64,000 nucleotides of DNA from Aradus depressus (Eukaryota > Arthropoda > Insecta > Hemiptera > Aradidae). The stretch lies in NCBI GenBank assembly GCA_963662175.1, contig OY759221.1:2604001-2668000 (forward strand), read 5' to 3'. Under the pieces are notes generated by a model, which saw only the letters and a program-made list of their open reading frames with translations, searched no databases and was not told the DNA's origin. Made by a program: the position numbers and the translations under genes. Of the stretch, positions 53,418 to 64,000 are shown piece after piece (position 1 is the first letter of the stretch; the number at the start of each line of letters is the position of its first letter).

Positions 53418-54912
53418 ATGCGGCCAAGTGAGGGCCGGAGCCCGACAGGACCAACCCCCCTGGTAGGCCACTCCCAGACAAGGCCCCAAGAGAAAGACGC
53501 TCTCCCCGCGACCAGCACTCCCGGGTCATCGGCCAATAAGGTAAGGGCTAAGCTATCACCCTCTATCAATGCAGAACCCCTCGCCGTGCCTACAGCAGAG
53601 GCTTATAATATACAAACCATGGTTGCCTCCACTTTAACTCAAGCAAAAGTAAACAAAGCCGCGCAGGCGACTATAAACAACGGGGTACGTCGACTGACTG
53701 AACTGTTAGTCATGGTGACTGGGAGATACACAGTCGCCGAGGCCCGAGAAAAGGCTGCCTATGCGCTACTAGATAGTCTGAGCCCGAATGTTATGGCGGA
53801 GACGATAGCTAAAACCATAGCTGAAAAGATACGGGAGTCTTACCTGCCACCCCCCTACCACCAACCCTCGCCCAAAACGTCAGGTGGTGAACCAAGGGAC
53901 GTAACGAAGCCCTGCCTCGCCCAAACTACAAAAACGGCCAACATAACCCAGCGATTCATAGGGAGCTCTTCCAAGCCCAAAAACAGCGCACCAACTACAT
54001 CTGCAGGACTCCCTTTGCAGGACGTGCCTCCTACGAACCCTGAGGATCCCGCCTTCCCACCACCTGAGACGTGGTCCGAAGTCGTGAAGAAGAAAAGGAA
54101 GAGGAAGACAGCGCCCCCACCCCCCAAGAAGACCAAGCAAGATATCCTCCGACAACTGTTGGAGACTACGCCCTCCGTTTCGACGAAAAATGTGACTTTC
54201 ATGGCAGTAGTTGAACCAACAGTAGGAAACGACGCAGGGAAGTTACAAGAAGCTCTGGACAAATTGACCCCGTGCGAGCTCGGGATCAAAATTAAAGCCT
54301 GCCGGCCCGCCAGGAGAGGGGGGATCCTCCTCGAGGTGTCCTCTGCTGACGAGCTGAGAGCACTGTCGACCAACGCAAAGCTCCAGGAAGCGGGCCTCAA
54401 GGCAGAGGCACTCCAGAGAAGGAGCCCACGCCTCGTGGTATATGATGTGCCCTCGGGCTGGTCAGTAGAGGACATCACCAGGAGGTTCCGAGCCCAGTAC
54501 CCAGATCTTTCTCCCCCCTGTCCCAGTATATAGAAAAGGCCCAAGGGACCAATCGGCAGTTCATTGGGTAGTGGATGTGGCTCCAGAAACCAGAAAAGTC
54601 CTCATCAATGCCGGGAGTATCACCCTAGGGTGGTACTCATGCAGGGTTCGCGACTGCTTGGATGTCTCGAGATGTTGGAAATGCCAGACGTTCGGCCACA
54701 TTGGTAAGTCGTGCAGCAAAACCAGGGTGTGCGCAATGTGCTCGGAAGAGGGGCATGACAGCAACAACTGCCCTAACAAAACTAAGCCGCCGAAGTGTTG
54801 CAACTGCAGCACGAAGGGTACCCGCGCCGCTCACAAAGCTGATAGCGATGTCTGTCCATCATATATCCGCGCTCTTGAGTCTCTGGCCTCGCGTACGGAT
54901 TATGGTAGATAG
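53418..54912 (+). pseudogene. R1-like ORF1 (gag-like), one frameshift
   Basis: ORF1 protein of the non-LTR element, which would bind element RNA. The first 371 codons (53,418-54,533) include a Pro/Ser/Thr-rich N-terminus, a basic patch with KKKRKRK, and a C-terminal RRM-like region (VVYDVPSGWSVEDITRRF). The frame then stops. The continuation lies in the +1 frame (to 54,912) and carries three zinc knuckles: CWKCQTFGHIGKSC, CAMCSEEGHDSNNC, and a third with CCNC...H...C. The slip most likely lies in the C-run near 54,512-54,525 (TCTCCCCCCTGTCCC). A programmed shift is conceivable, but the end of the first frame (PPCPSI) looks accidental. Intact ORF1 would be about 497 residues. Confidence 0.82.
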
Positions 54913-57900
54913 AAATCGCGGGGGCCTTCGTTTACTGCAGCTCAATATGAATAGGCGCCGGATTGTGGCTGAGGAAGTACGACAACTTGTGCCTACGGAG
55001 AATATCCAAGTGCTAGCCCTCCAGGAACCCTACTGTGTTCGGGGTAGCGTGGCAGGCCTAGGTACTAGCCACAGAATTGTTACAGGCGCTCGGAACGACG
55101 AACGGCCAATGGCCGCAATCGTGGTGACCGGCCCTCAGGTGGATGTGATGGCGCTCCACCATCTGTCCACTAGCCACATTGCTGTGGCTTTTATCAGGCA
55201 CGCCAACGCCAGCTGCTATGTGATCAGCGGATACTTCCCTCCGTCTGAAAACATAGAACGACAGCTGGGTCACCTGGATCTAGTATTGAATGCCCTCACA
55301 GGACGCAACATCATAGTTCTGGCTGACGTCAACTCCTGGTGTGTCTCTTGGGGATCGGTTCGAACTGACCGCCGGGGCGACAGGCTATTGGAGCTGATCG
55401 CCCGCCATGACCTGTGCATAGTCAACGACCCATCCTCACCGCCTACATTTCACGGCTCCCGAGGACACTCTCACATCGATGTCACACTGGTGTCGAGTGG
55501 ACTGTACCCAGCTGTGGGCAGTTGGAGTGTCCGAGAGGTCACGTCTAGCGACCACAGCGTACTAGACGTTTTGCTCTTTGGCAACCGCCTCACCGCAACC
55601 AGGCCCAAAGACCCCCGTTACGCTACACGCAAAACAATATCTGACGCCTTTGTGACCGCCGTTGCTGCCTACTCCTGTGATGAAGAATGGGAAGGTCTCA
55701 GGAGTTCGGACCCGGATGACCAGATTGAGGATGAGGTCGGCAAACTCAGTAATTTATTACTTCGAGCTGCTGACGAGACCATCCCCAAGAAGGTCCACCG
55801 GGTTAAGAAGGTACCCTGGTGGAGCAAAGATCTTACCCTTGACAAGAGGACCGTTTATCGTGCCAGGCGGAGGTATCAGCGGTGCCGAGACCCAGTCCAA
55901 AGGGAGGCGCGAAGGGAGGAGTACCGGCAGCTCAGCAGGGCGTATGGCAGGAGAGTCGAGACCGCAAAAAAGGAGAGTTGGAGAAGTTTTGTTGAGGAAG
56001 AAAGCAGTAGGAACCCGTGGGGAATACCTTACCGTGTCATCACTGGGAGGCTCAAATCAATTCCACCTGTAGCCTCCATCAGGGACGGCCACTTGCAAGC
56101 AATGTCCCTAGCGGAGACGAACAGGTTATTCCTGGAGGAGGCCTTTCCCGCTGACGATCCGGCACAGGATTCGCCCGGCCAACGCGATATCAGGAGCGCT
56201 GCTCGTACCCTGCCAGAGACGGAAAATGCACCTGACTGGGACGAGCTCGATCTGCTCTTGGCGGTTGGGAAACAAAAGAGTGGCGGCGCCCCTGGGAACG
56301 ATCTCATCGACGCCGCTATAATCAAGAAAGCATTCCCGACCATCAAGACAGATCTTCTACATCTGTTCAACGCTTGTCTAAGGCGAGGCCATTTCCCGAG
56401 CGCTTGGAAGCGTGCTCTAATATGCACCTTTGTTAAGCCCGGGGACAGGGACCTCTCCTTGGCAAAGAGCTACAGACCAATCAGCCTGCTCCCCGTCTTT
56501 GGGAAGGTACTGGAGACCCTTATCTTCAATGGAATTCAAACGCAAGTACACGCCTTAGTATCCCATAGGCAATTTGGCTGCATGAGGGGTAGATCTGCCG
56601 AGGACGCATTGAGGATGCTGAGAGCAGACGTAGAAGAACGCGACGGCAAATATGCCCTCTGCGTTTTCTTCGATATTGCGTCGGCCTTTGATTGCGCCTG
56701 GTGGCCAGCCATCCTCACGAGACTGCGGACTATGGAATTGCCTAGGAATTTATTTGCGCTGATATCTAGCTTCCTCTGCGATCGATCCGCCACCATAAGC
56801 CAGCTGTATACTAGTACTACAGTGGACGTCACTAGAGGCTGTCCTCAGGGATCGGTTCTCGGACCAACCCTGTGGAATATACTCTTTGACGGGTTGCTCC
56901 GTGACCTCGAGAACCGTGGGCATAAGGCAATCGCCTTTGTCGACGATCTCGTGGTTACAGTTCAGGCTGATAGTCATGCCAACCTTACCCTTCGCGCGCA
57001 AACTGCAATAGACGATATAGGCAGCTGGTGCTGCGCCAATAAGCTGGCTCTCTCACCGAGTAAGACCTCGGCCTTACTGATGAGGGGGAGACCCGATGCT
57101 CGACAACCCCTGGTTTTGACAGTCCATGGGCGGCACATTGAATGCCCAGCTGTGATAACGTACCTTGGGGTGCGGATCGCACGAGGCCTGAAAGTGACGC
57201 CCATCGTTGTTGCCATTAAAGAAAAGACGATAGCCACTTTCAACGCCTTGAGTGGCCTAGCCCGCGCGACGTGGGGCCTCGACTATTCCGCGTGTAGGAC
57301 CATCTACACAGGGGTATTCGTGGCTGTAGCAAGGTACGCTGCTGCAGGTTGGTGGCACCGCCCCACGAATCGGCAGCGCACGATTCTGACGCAAGCCCAG
57401 AGAGCAGCCCTTTTAAGAGTTACAAGGGCTTATCGTACTGTCTCTACGGCTGCGCTACAGGTACTAGCGGGAGCCGCCCCCATTGACTTGATCTTGGATG
57501 GGGCTGTCGCTTCGTATTTCTGTAGACGCAACATGCCCTTAGGAGCAGATATTGATGAGCCCTTACGTCTAGCCCTAGAGGAAGAGATGCGCGGACAGTC
57601 CAGACCAGTGCGCTGCAAGGACATCGTCCAGAATTGGATTGTGGAAAAATGGCAACAACGTTGATCACGATGCCCGGATGGCCGAACGACGTACGCATAC
57701 TTCCCGGACGTCCGGGTACGCCTTGACTCAACATGGGTACAGCCTAATCACTGGACGTCTCAAATATTATCAGGTCATGGTGATTTCAACTCCAAGCTGT
57801 TCTTCTTTCACAGGAAGAACACCCCGAACTGTTCGTGCGGCGGTATCGAGACTGCAGAACATGTGGTCCTCGAATGCCCGCTGTACGACCAAGCTAGGGT

Positions 57901-58024
57901 GGAGTTGATTCATGGGACAAGATCGTATTTGGGACTAGATCTACGGCAGATGGTGACGGAAACTGACTACCCGATGTTCTGCCGATTCGTCGGCTCCTGG
58001 CGGGAGCAGAAACAGGCAATGTAA
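54902..58024 (+). pseudogene. R1-like ORF2 (endonuclease / reverse transcriptase), premature stop
   Basis: Starts at ATG 54,902, overlapping the ORF1 stop by 11 nt. Domains: APE endonuclease (residues ~1-215; LQLNMN, LALQEPY, ADVNSW, HSHIDV, SSDHSVL), then reverse transcriptase (~430-800; SYRPISLLPVFGKVLE, FDIASAFDCAWW motif A, GCPQGSVLGPTLWNIL motif B, AFVDDLV motif C in place of YADD, NKLALSPSKT), and a C-terminal region. Frame 920 ends in TGA at 57,662-57,664. The same frame continues for 119 codons to TAA at 58,022 and contains the terminal finger CxC-x7-H-x4-C. The paralogue at 4.5-5.2 kb has Trp (TGG) at the stop position, so TGA is a nonsense change. The truncated product would keep endonuclease and reverse transcriptase but lose the finger thought to aid target or RNA binding. 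Confidence 0.88.
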
Positions 58025-58097
58025 TGATCCCGAGCTTTGCCTAAACGTAGACTTGGTGATGTTGCTGCAACGCAAGGCGCACCCTCTTTTAAAACTG

Positions 58098-58129
<32 letters not shown>

Positions 58130-58131
<2 letters not shown>

Positions 58132-59500
58132 TTTATAGATTTAATATTTGTTAAAACTGATAGAGAACGACCGGATTATCTGAATCCTACACAAAAATCA
58201 AAATAAAAATGTTTTTCAAAAAATTTGCGCCGTATTTAACGGTGGGTTAAACCGTATTTAACGGTTTATAGGCTTAATAATTGTTAAAACTGATACGAGA
58301 GATTCAGATTTATCCGGAAAGTCCCATCCGAAGGACGACGTGCTCAAGGCTATTTTTAACCTAAGTGATATTTCACCTACCCAGGTTTATTTACATAACA
58401 TACGTCTCATTATCGAGTACCTCACATTCGAAAAAGTCCTGGAACATCGCTTAAAGTCCCATCCGAAGGACGACGTGCTCATAGTTATTTTTCACTTCCC
58501 GATTAAAACATCTGACCTAAGTGCCTCAGCTAGATTTGTAAGTGGCGATCCTGAGCTCGGTAGACTCCATTCTTCAAATTTCTCGCTTTTTAACGGTTTA
58601 TAGATTTAATATTTGTTAAAACTGATAGAGAACGACCGGATTATCTGAATCCTACACAAAAATCAAAATAAAAATGTTTATCAAAAAATTTGCGCTATTT
58701 AACGGTTTATAGGCTTAATAATTGTTAAAACTGATACGACAGATTCAGATTTATCCGGATAGTCCCATCCGAAGGACGACGTGCTCAAGGCTATTTTCAA
58801 CCTAAGTGAAATTTCACCTACCCAGGTTTATTTACATAACATACGTCTCATTATCGAGTACCTCACATTCGAAAAAGTCCTGGAACATCGCTTAAAGTCC
58901 CATCCGAAGGACGACGTGCTCATAGTTATTTTTCACTTCCCGATTAAAACATCTGCCCTAAGTGCCTCAGCTAGATTTGTAAGTGGCGATCCTGAGCTCG
59001 GTAGACTCCATTCTTCAAATTTCTCGCTTTTTATCGGTTTATAGATTAAATATTTGTTAAAACTGATAGAGAACGACCGGATTATCTGAATCCTACACAA
59101 AAATCAAAATGAAAACGTTTTTCAAAAAATTCGCGCTATTTAACGGTTTATAGGCTTAATAATTGTTAAAACTGATACTACAGATTCAGATATATCCGGA
59201 AAGTCCCATCCGAAGGACGACGTGCTCAAGGCTTTCAACCTAAGTGGAAATTGACCTACCCAGGTTTATTTACATAACATACGTCTCATTATCGAGTACC
59301 TCACATTCGAAAAAGCCCTGGATCATCGCTTAATGTCCCATCCGAAGGACGAAGTGCTCAAAGTTATTTTTAACTTCCCGATTAAAACATCTGACCTAAG
59401 TGCCTCAGCTAGATTTCTAAGTCGCGATCCTGAGCTCGGTAGACTCGATTCTTCAAATTTCTTGCTTGTTAACGGTTTATAGATTTAATATTTGTTAACG
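58130..59500 (+). repeat. SINE-derived satellite, ~441-bp units
   Basis: About three units. Equivalent boxes 'gtcccatccgaaggacgacg' stand at about 58,320, 58,761 and 59,203, giving a 441-442-bp period. Each unit has two such boxes ~135 bp apart, the phrase 'gcgatcctgagctcggtaga', then an AT-rich spacer with 'ggtttatagatttaatattt'. The ~150 bp around the second box align with the core and proximal part of SINE-2 ('gaccatcgcttaacgtccca', 'ttgagctcagtag'). Confidence 0.88.
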
Positions 59501-59669
59501 GACAGAGCCATAGTGTGTGCTGGTTTCGGATTATGCCAACGTCAGCACAACGTTCAGACTGACTTTAAATATGGTGACACCGATCCACTATTAAAGAAAA
59601 ATGCCAAAAAAAAAAAGATATATGTATAGATATGAACACAAATTAAAACTTGTGTACATTGTGATATAA
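59501..59669. other. Spacer between satellite and Helitron
   Basis: Short sequence not shared with the arrays. No feature recognised. Confidence 0.4.
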
Positions 59670-62513
59670 TCTATATTAATAAAGCTGAATAAAGCTTTTG
59701 AGCCCGATTGAATAATAGGCTATGTGGCGTCCCAGAATTTTGAACGGTAGGGAGGGTTGTAAGGGGGGCCTAAGTATATAAATAGTCCTACCTCATTACG
59801 GTTGGTCGGATTGTCATGAAATTTCACACGTAGTATTTTTAAAAGCCAAATAGGAAAAAAAGGTGTGTGGCGTCCCAAAGTTTTGATCGGGAGGGGGGGT
59901 TGTAAGGGGGGCCTAAGTATATAAATAGTGCTAACACATTACCTAATAGTCGAATTGTCATGAAATTTCACATGTAGTATTTTTAAAAGCCAAATAGGAA
60001 AAAAAGGTGTGTGGCGTCCCAAAGTTTTGATCGGGAGGGGGGGTTGTGAAGGGGCCTAAGTATAAATATAGAGCTAACTCATTAACTAATGGGCGAATCG
60101 TCATGAAATTTCACGTAGTATTTTTGAAAGCCAAATAGGAAGAAAAGGTGTGTGGCGTCCCAAAGTTTTGAACGGGAGGGGGGGTTATAAGGGGGGCCTA
60201 AGTATAAATATAGAGCTAATTCTTTAACGGTTGGTCGGATTGTCACGAAATTTCACATGGAGTATTCCTGAAGCCCAAATAGAAACATAAGGTGTGTGGC
60301 GTCCCAAAGTTTTGAACGGGAGGGGGGGTTGTGGGGGGGCCTAAGTATAAATATAGAGCTAACTCATTAACTAATGAGCGAATCGTCATGAAATTTCACA
60401 TGTAGTATTTTTAAAAGCCAAATAGCAAAAAAAGGTGTGTGGCGTCCCAAAGTTTTGAACGGGAGGGGGGGTTGTAAGGGGGGCCTAAGTATAAATATAG
60501 AGCTAATTCTTTAACGGTTGTCGGATTGTCACGAAATTTCACATGGAGTATTCCTGAAGCCCAAATAGAAAAATAAGGTGTGTGGCGTCCCAAAGTTTTG
60601 AACGGGAGGGGGGGATGTGGGGGGGCCTAAGTATAAATATAGAGCTAACTCATTAACTAATGGGCGAATCGTCATGAAATTTCACATGTAGTATTTTTAA
60701 AAGCCAAATAGCAAGAAAAGGTGTGTGGCGTCCCAAAGTTTTGAACGGGAGGGGGGTTGTGGGGGGGCCTAAGTATAAATATAGAGCTAACTCTTTAACA
60801 GTTGGTCGGATTGTCACGAAGTTTCACATGTAGTATTCCTGAAGACCAAATAAATAAATAGGCGGTGTGACGGCTCAAAAGTTTTTACGGGAGGGGGGTA
60901 GTGGGGGGGCCTAAGTATAAATATAGAGCTAACTCATTAACTAATGGGCGAATCGTCATGAAATTTCACATGTAATATTCCTAAAGGTCAAATAGAAATA
61001 TTAGGTGTGTGACGGCCCAAAATTTTGAACAGGAAGGAGGGTTGTGGGGGGGGCTAAATATACATATAGAGTTAGCTCATTAACGGTTGGTCGTATTGTC
61101 ACGAAATTTCGCATATATTATTCCTGAAGGCCAAATAGAAAAATAAGGTGTGTGGCGTCCCGAAGTTTTGAACGGGTGGCGGGGTTGAGGGGGGGGGGGG
61201 GTATAAATATAGAGCTAGCTCATTAACGGTTGATCGTATTGTCATGAATCGGATTGTCATGAATTTCACATGTAGTAGTAGTAGTAACTATATATTCGCT
61301 GTGGGGTTCACTGTTGCAAGACATTTACTAGCTGTGATGTCCAGCGTTCCTAATATCATACTAGCTGTGGGGTCCGCTGTTGCAAGGCACTTACTAGCTG
61401 TAGTGCTCAGCCCCAGCGTTCCTAACTATGTACTGGCTGTGGGGTTCGCTGTTGCAAGGCACCTACAAGACATTTACTAGCTGTGATGCCCAGCGTTCCT
61501 AATTACGTACTAGCTGTGGGGTCTGCTGTTGCAAGGCGCTAGCAGTGTGGCCCAGCGTATTTAACTACGTAGGTACTAGCTGTGGGGTCCACCGTTGCAA
61601 ATCTCATACCAGCTGTGATGCCCTGTGGTTCTAACTACATACTATCTGTGGGGTCCGCAGTTGCAAGGCACCTACTACCTGTAGGGCCCAGCGTTCCTAA
61701 AAGCTGTGGGGTCCGTCGTTGCAAAAGCATACTAGCTGTGATGCCCAGCGTTTCTAACTACGTACTAGCTGTGGGGTCCGCCGTTGCAAAACACATACTA
61801 GCTGTGATGCCCAGCGTTCCTAACTTCGTACTAGCTGTGGGGTCCGCTCTTGCGAGGCACATACTAGCTGCGGTGACCAGCGTTCCTAACTACGTACTAG
61901 CTGTGGTGCCCAGCGTTGCAAGGCATATATTAGCTGTGGTCACAAACGTTCTTAAGTTCGCACTGGCTAGGACGTCCAGCGAAGCTAAGTATTCACTAGC
62001 TGTGGTTTCCGCCGTTGAAAGGCGCATACTAGCTGTGGTGCCCAGGGGTCCTAAAAATTTACTAGCGTTACTATAGTTGACTATAAGCCTTATTCCGTAT
62101 GAATAATTGAAAATTATAACATCATGAATGTACTGTTAAAGGGTAAGCGGATTGGCATGAATTTCACATGTAGTAGTAGTAACTATGTATTCGCTGTGGG
62201 GCCCGCTGTTGCAAGGCACTTACTAGCTGCGGTCAATAGCGTTCTTAAGTACGCACTGGCTAGGATGTCCAGCGATGCTAAGTATTCACTATCTGTGGTT
62301 TCCGCCGTTGAAAGACGCATACTAGCTGTGATTGCCAGGGGTTAAAAACTTACCAGCTGGGGTGTTTGACGTTGAAGGACTATAAGCCTTATTCCGTATG
62401 AATAATTGAAAATTATAACATCATGAATGTATTGTCGAGGAACTGAATAGCCTTATAGGAGATATTGGGAGAAAAGTCAAAGTTCCCCGGGCAACGCCGT
62501 GTATTACTGCTAG
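59670..62513 (+). mobile_element. Helitron with deleted head, complete termini
   Basis: The 5' end TCTATATTAATAAAGC is followed after a few bases by 'gagcccgattgaataatagg', skipping about 85 bp of the usual head. It contains ~11 units of the 140-bp repeat (59,710-61,260), 33-bp monomers (61,270-62,060), a tail start at 62,060-62,130 that jumps back into repeat sequence, a second short 33-bp block, and the full tail with CCCGGGCAACGCC and CTAG at 62,510-62,513. The base after CTAG is C and not T, and Helitron-internal sequence follows directly. Confidence 0.8.
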
Positions 62514-64000
62514 CTACGGTCAATAGCGTTCTTAAGTACGCACTGGCGCATAAAAATAATGCTGAATCATTAAAGGGTAATCGGATTGTCATGAATTTCA
62601 CATGTAGTAGTAGTAACTAGGTATTCGCTGTGGGGTTCACTGTTGCAAGATATTTTCTAGCTGTGATGCCCAGCGTTCCTAATATCGTACTAGCTGTGGG
62701 GTCCGCTGTTGCAAGGCACTTACTAGCTGAGTGCTCACCCCGAGCGTTCCTAACTATGTACTAGCTGTGGGGTTCGCTGTTTCAAGGCACCTACAAGACA
62801 TTTACTAACTGTGATGCCCAGCGTTTCAAACTAGGTACGAGCGGTGGGGTCCGCTGTTGCAAAACACATATTGACTATGATGCCCAGCGTTCCTAACTTC
62901 GTACTAGCTGTGGGGTCCGCTGTTGCGAGGCACATACTAGCTGTAGTGCCCAGCGTTCCTAACCTTTTACTAGCTGTGGGGTCCGCTGTTGCAAGGCACA
63001 TACTAGATGTGGTGCCAAGGGTTCCTAACTACGTACTATCTGTGGGGTCTACAGTTGCAAGGCACTTACTAGCTGTGATGCCCAGCGTATTTAACTACGT
63101 ACTACTACGGGGTCCGCCGTTGCAAAACACATACTAGCTGTGATGCCCTATGGTTCTAACTACATACTATCTGTGGGGTCCGTAGTTGCAAGACACATAC
63201 TAGCTGTGATGCCCAGCGTTTCTAACTAGGTGCTAGCGGTGGGGTCCGCCGTTGCAGAACACATACTAGCTGTGATGCCCAGCGTTTCTAACTACATACT
63301 AGCTGTGGGGTCCGCTGTCGCAAAACACATATTAGCTGTGATGCCCAGCGTTCCTAACTTCGTACTAGCTGTGGGGTCCGCTATTGCAAGACACATACTA
63401 GCTGCGGTGTCCAGCGTTCCTAACTACGTACTAGCTGTGGTGTCCGCTGTTGCAAGGCACATACTACCTGTGGTGCCCAGCGTTCCTAACTACGTACTAT
63501 TTGTGGGGTTCGCTGTCGCAAGGCACATACTAGCTGTGATGCCCAGCGTTCCTAACTATGTACTAGCTGTGGGGTTCGCTGTTTCAAGGCACCTACAAGA
63601 CATTTACTAACTGTGATGCCCAGCGTTTCAAACTAGGTACGAGCGGTGGGGTCCGCTGTTGCAAAACACATATTGACTATGATGCCCAGCGTTCCTAACT
63701 TCGTACTAGCTGTGGGGTCCGCTGTTGCGAGGCACATACTAGCTGTAGTGCCCAGCGTTCCTAACCTTTTACTAGCTGTGGGGTCCGCTGTTGCAAGGCA
63801 CATACTAGATGTGGTGCCAAGGGTTCCTAACTACGTACTATCTGTGGGGTCTACAGTTGCAAGGCACTTACTAGCTGTGATGCCCAGCGTATTTAACTAC
63901 GTACTACTACGGGGTCCGCCGTTGCAAAACACATACTAGCTGTGATGCCCTATGGTTCTAACTACATACTATCTGTGGGGTCCGTAGTTGCAAGACACAT
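62514..64000 (+). repeat. 33-bp monomer array without head, runs off the window
   Basis: Starts with tail-proximal monomer sequence ('ctacggtcaatagcgttctt'), then 'taaagggtaatcggattgtc' of the 140-bp unit, then about 40 monomers of the 33-bp type. 62,744-63,198 is repeated at 63,546-64,000 without a difference seen, an offset of 802 bp. Frames of 97 codons at 62,844 and 63,646 are the same repeat-derived artefact. Confidence 0.85.

Larger units (their letters stand above)
53252..58129 (+). mobile_element. Full-length R1-clade-like non-LTR retrotransposon
   Basis: A 4.88-kb element with 5' UTR (53,252-53,417, including A and AAT tracts), ORF1, overlapping ORF2, a short 3' UTR and a poly(A) of about 30. 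It is flanked by the perfect 15-bp duplication GGTTTATAGATTTAA (53,237-53,251 and 58,130-58,144). Its GC content is clearly higher than the surroundings. The lack of RNase H, three CCHC knuckles in ORF1, an APE-type endonuclease, and the CPQGSVLGPTLWNIL and terminal CxC-H-C motifs point to the R1 clade. Coding defects (see ORFs) make this copy non-autonomous now, but the intact length and duplication show it inserted relatively recently. Confidence 0.92.

Noticed and set aside
53855..54544. 229-codon - strand frame
   Set aside because: Antisense shadow of R1-like ORF1. The + strand has the zinc knuckles and the correct domain order.
61244..63939. Open frames of 73-164 codons between 61.2 and 63.9 kb, and the 204-codon frame at 52,060
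   Set aside because: Same cause: 33-bp monomers keep a frame open. There is no start context or domain, and they are identical in duplicated segments.

Overview
This is a gene-poor, repeat-saturated window from an AT-rich eukaryotic genome, most likely an arthropod and probably an insect. The evidence for this is the R1-clade-like non-LTR retrotransposons, a SINE whose 3' tail is built from CCTAA pentamers (the complement of the arthropod telomere repeat TTAGG), Helitrons with TC...CTAG ends, and a split animal-type alkaline phosphatase gene. The species cannot be named from the sequence.

Host gene: only two exons of one host gene are recognisable, both on the + strand: 23,346-23,520 and 29,484-29,662. 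They encode consecutive parts of an alkaline phosphatase (nucleophile region, then the Mg-ligand region) and are joined by a ~6 kb phase-1 intron full of transposon debris. No further exon of this gene could be recognised in the 23 kb upstream or the 34 kb downstream.

Layout: 0-13 kb is decayed repeat sequence: an inverted Helitron tail, copies of a short element with TACTTCCCCAG termini, a 5'-truncated R1-like copy, and hammerhead-bearing Penelope-like termini. 13.3-20.6 kb is a young non-autonomous LTR retrotransposon on the - strand. It has two 1,261-bp LTRs, a tRNA-Lys primer site, gag, and an ORF joining a G-patch to an integrase C-terminus, and it sits inside a foldback element with hammerhead motifs at both ends. 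21.7-43.5 kb holds the alkaline phosphatase exons, two tRNA-derived SINE families, more foldback and hammerhead elements, and truncated non-LTR copies. 43.5-64 kb is satellite-like. Helitrons there are built as head + ~140-bp repeats + 33/66-bp repeats + tail, including a head-to-tail tandem pair. They alternate with a ~441-bp satellite derived from a SINE, into which a full-length R1-like element has inserted with a perfect 15-bp target duplication.

Apart from alkaline phosphatase, the coding capacity is all from mobile elements. The R1-like element carries a frameshift in ORF1 and a premature TGA in ORF2. The LTR element has lost protease, reverse transcriptase and the integrase core. Several elements can be ordered in time by nesting, because target duplications and even an intact copy of an empty site are present in the window. 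Most open frames in the 47-48 kb and 61-64 kb arrays are artefacts of repeat units whose length is a multiple of three.
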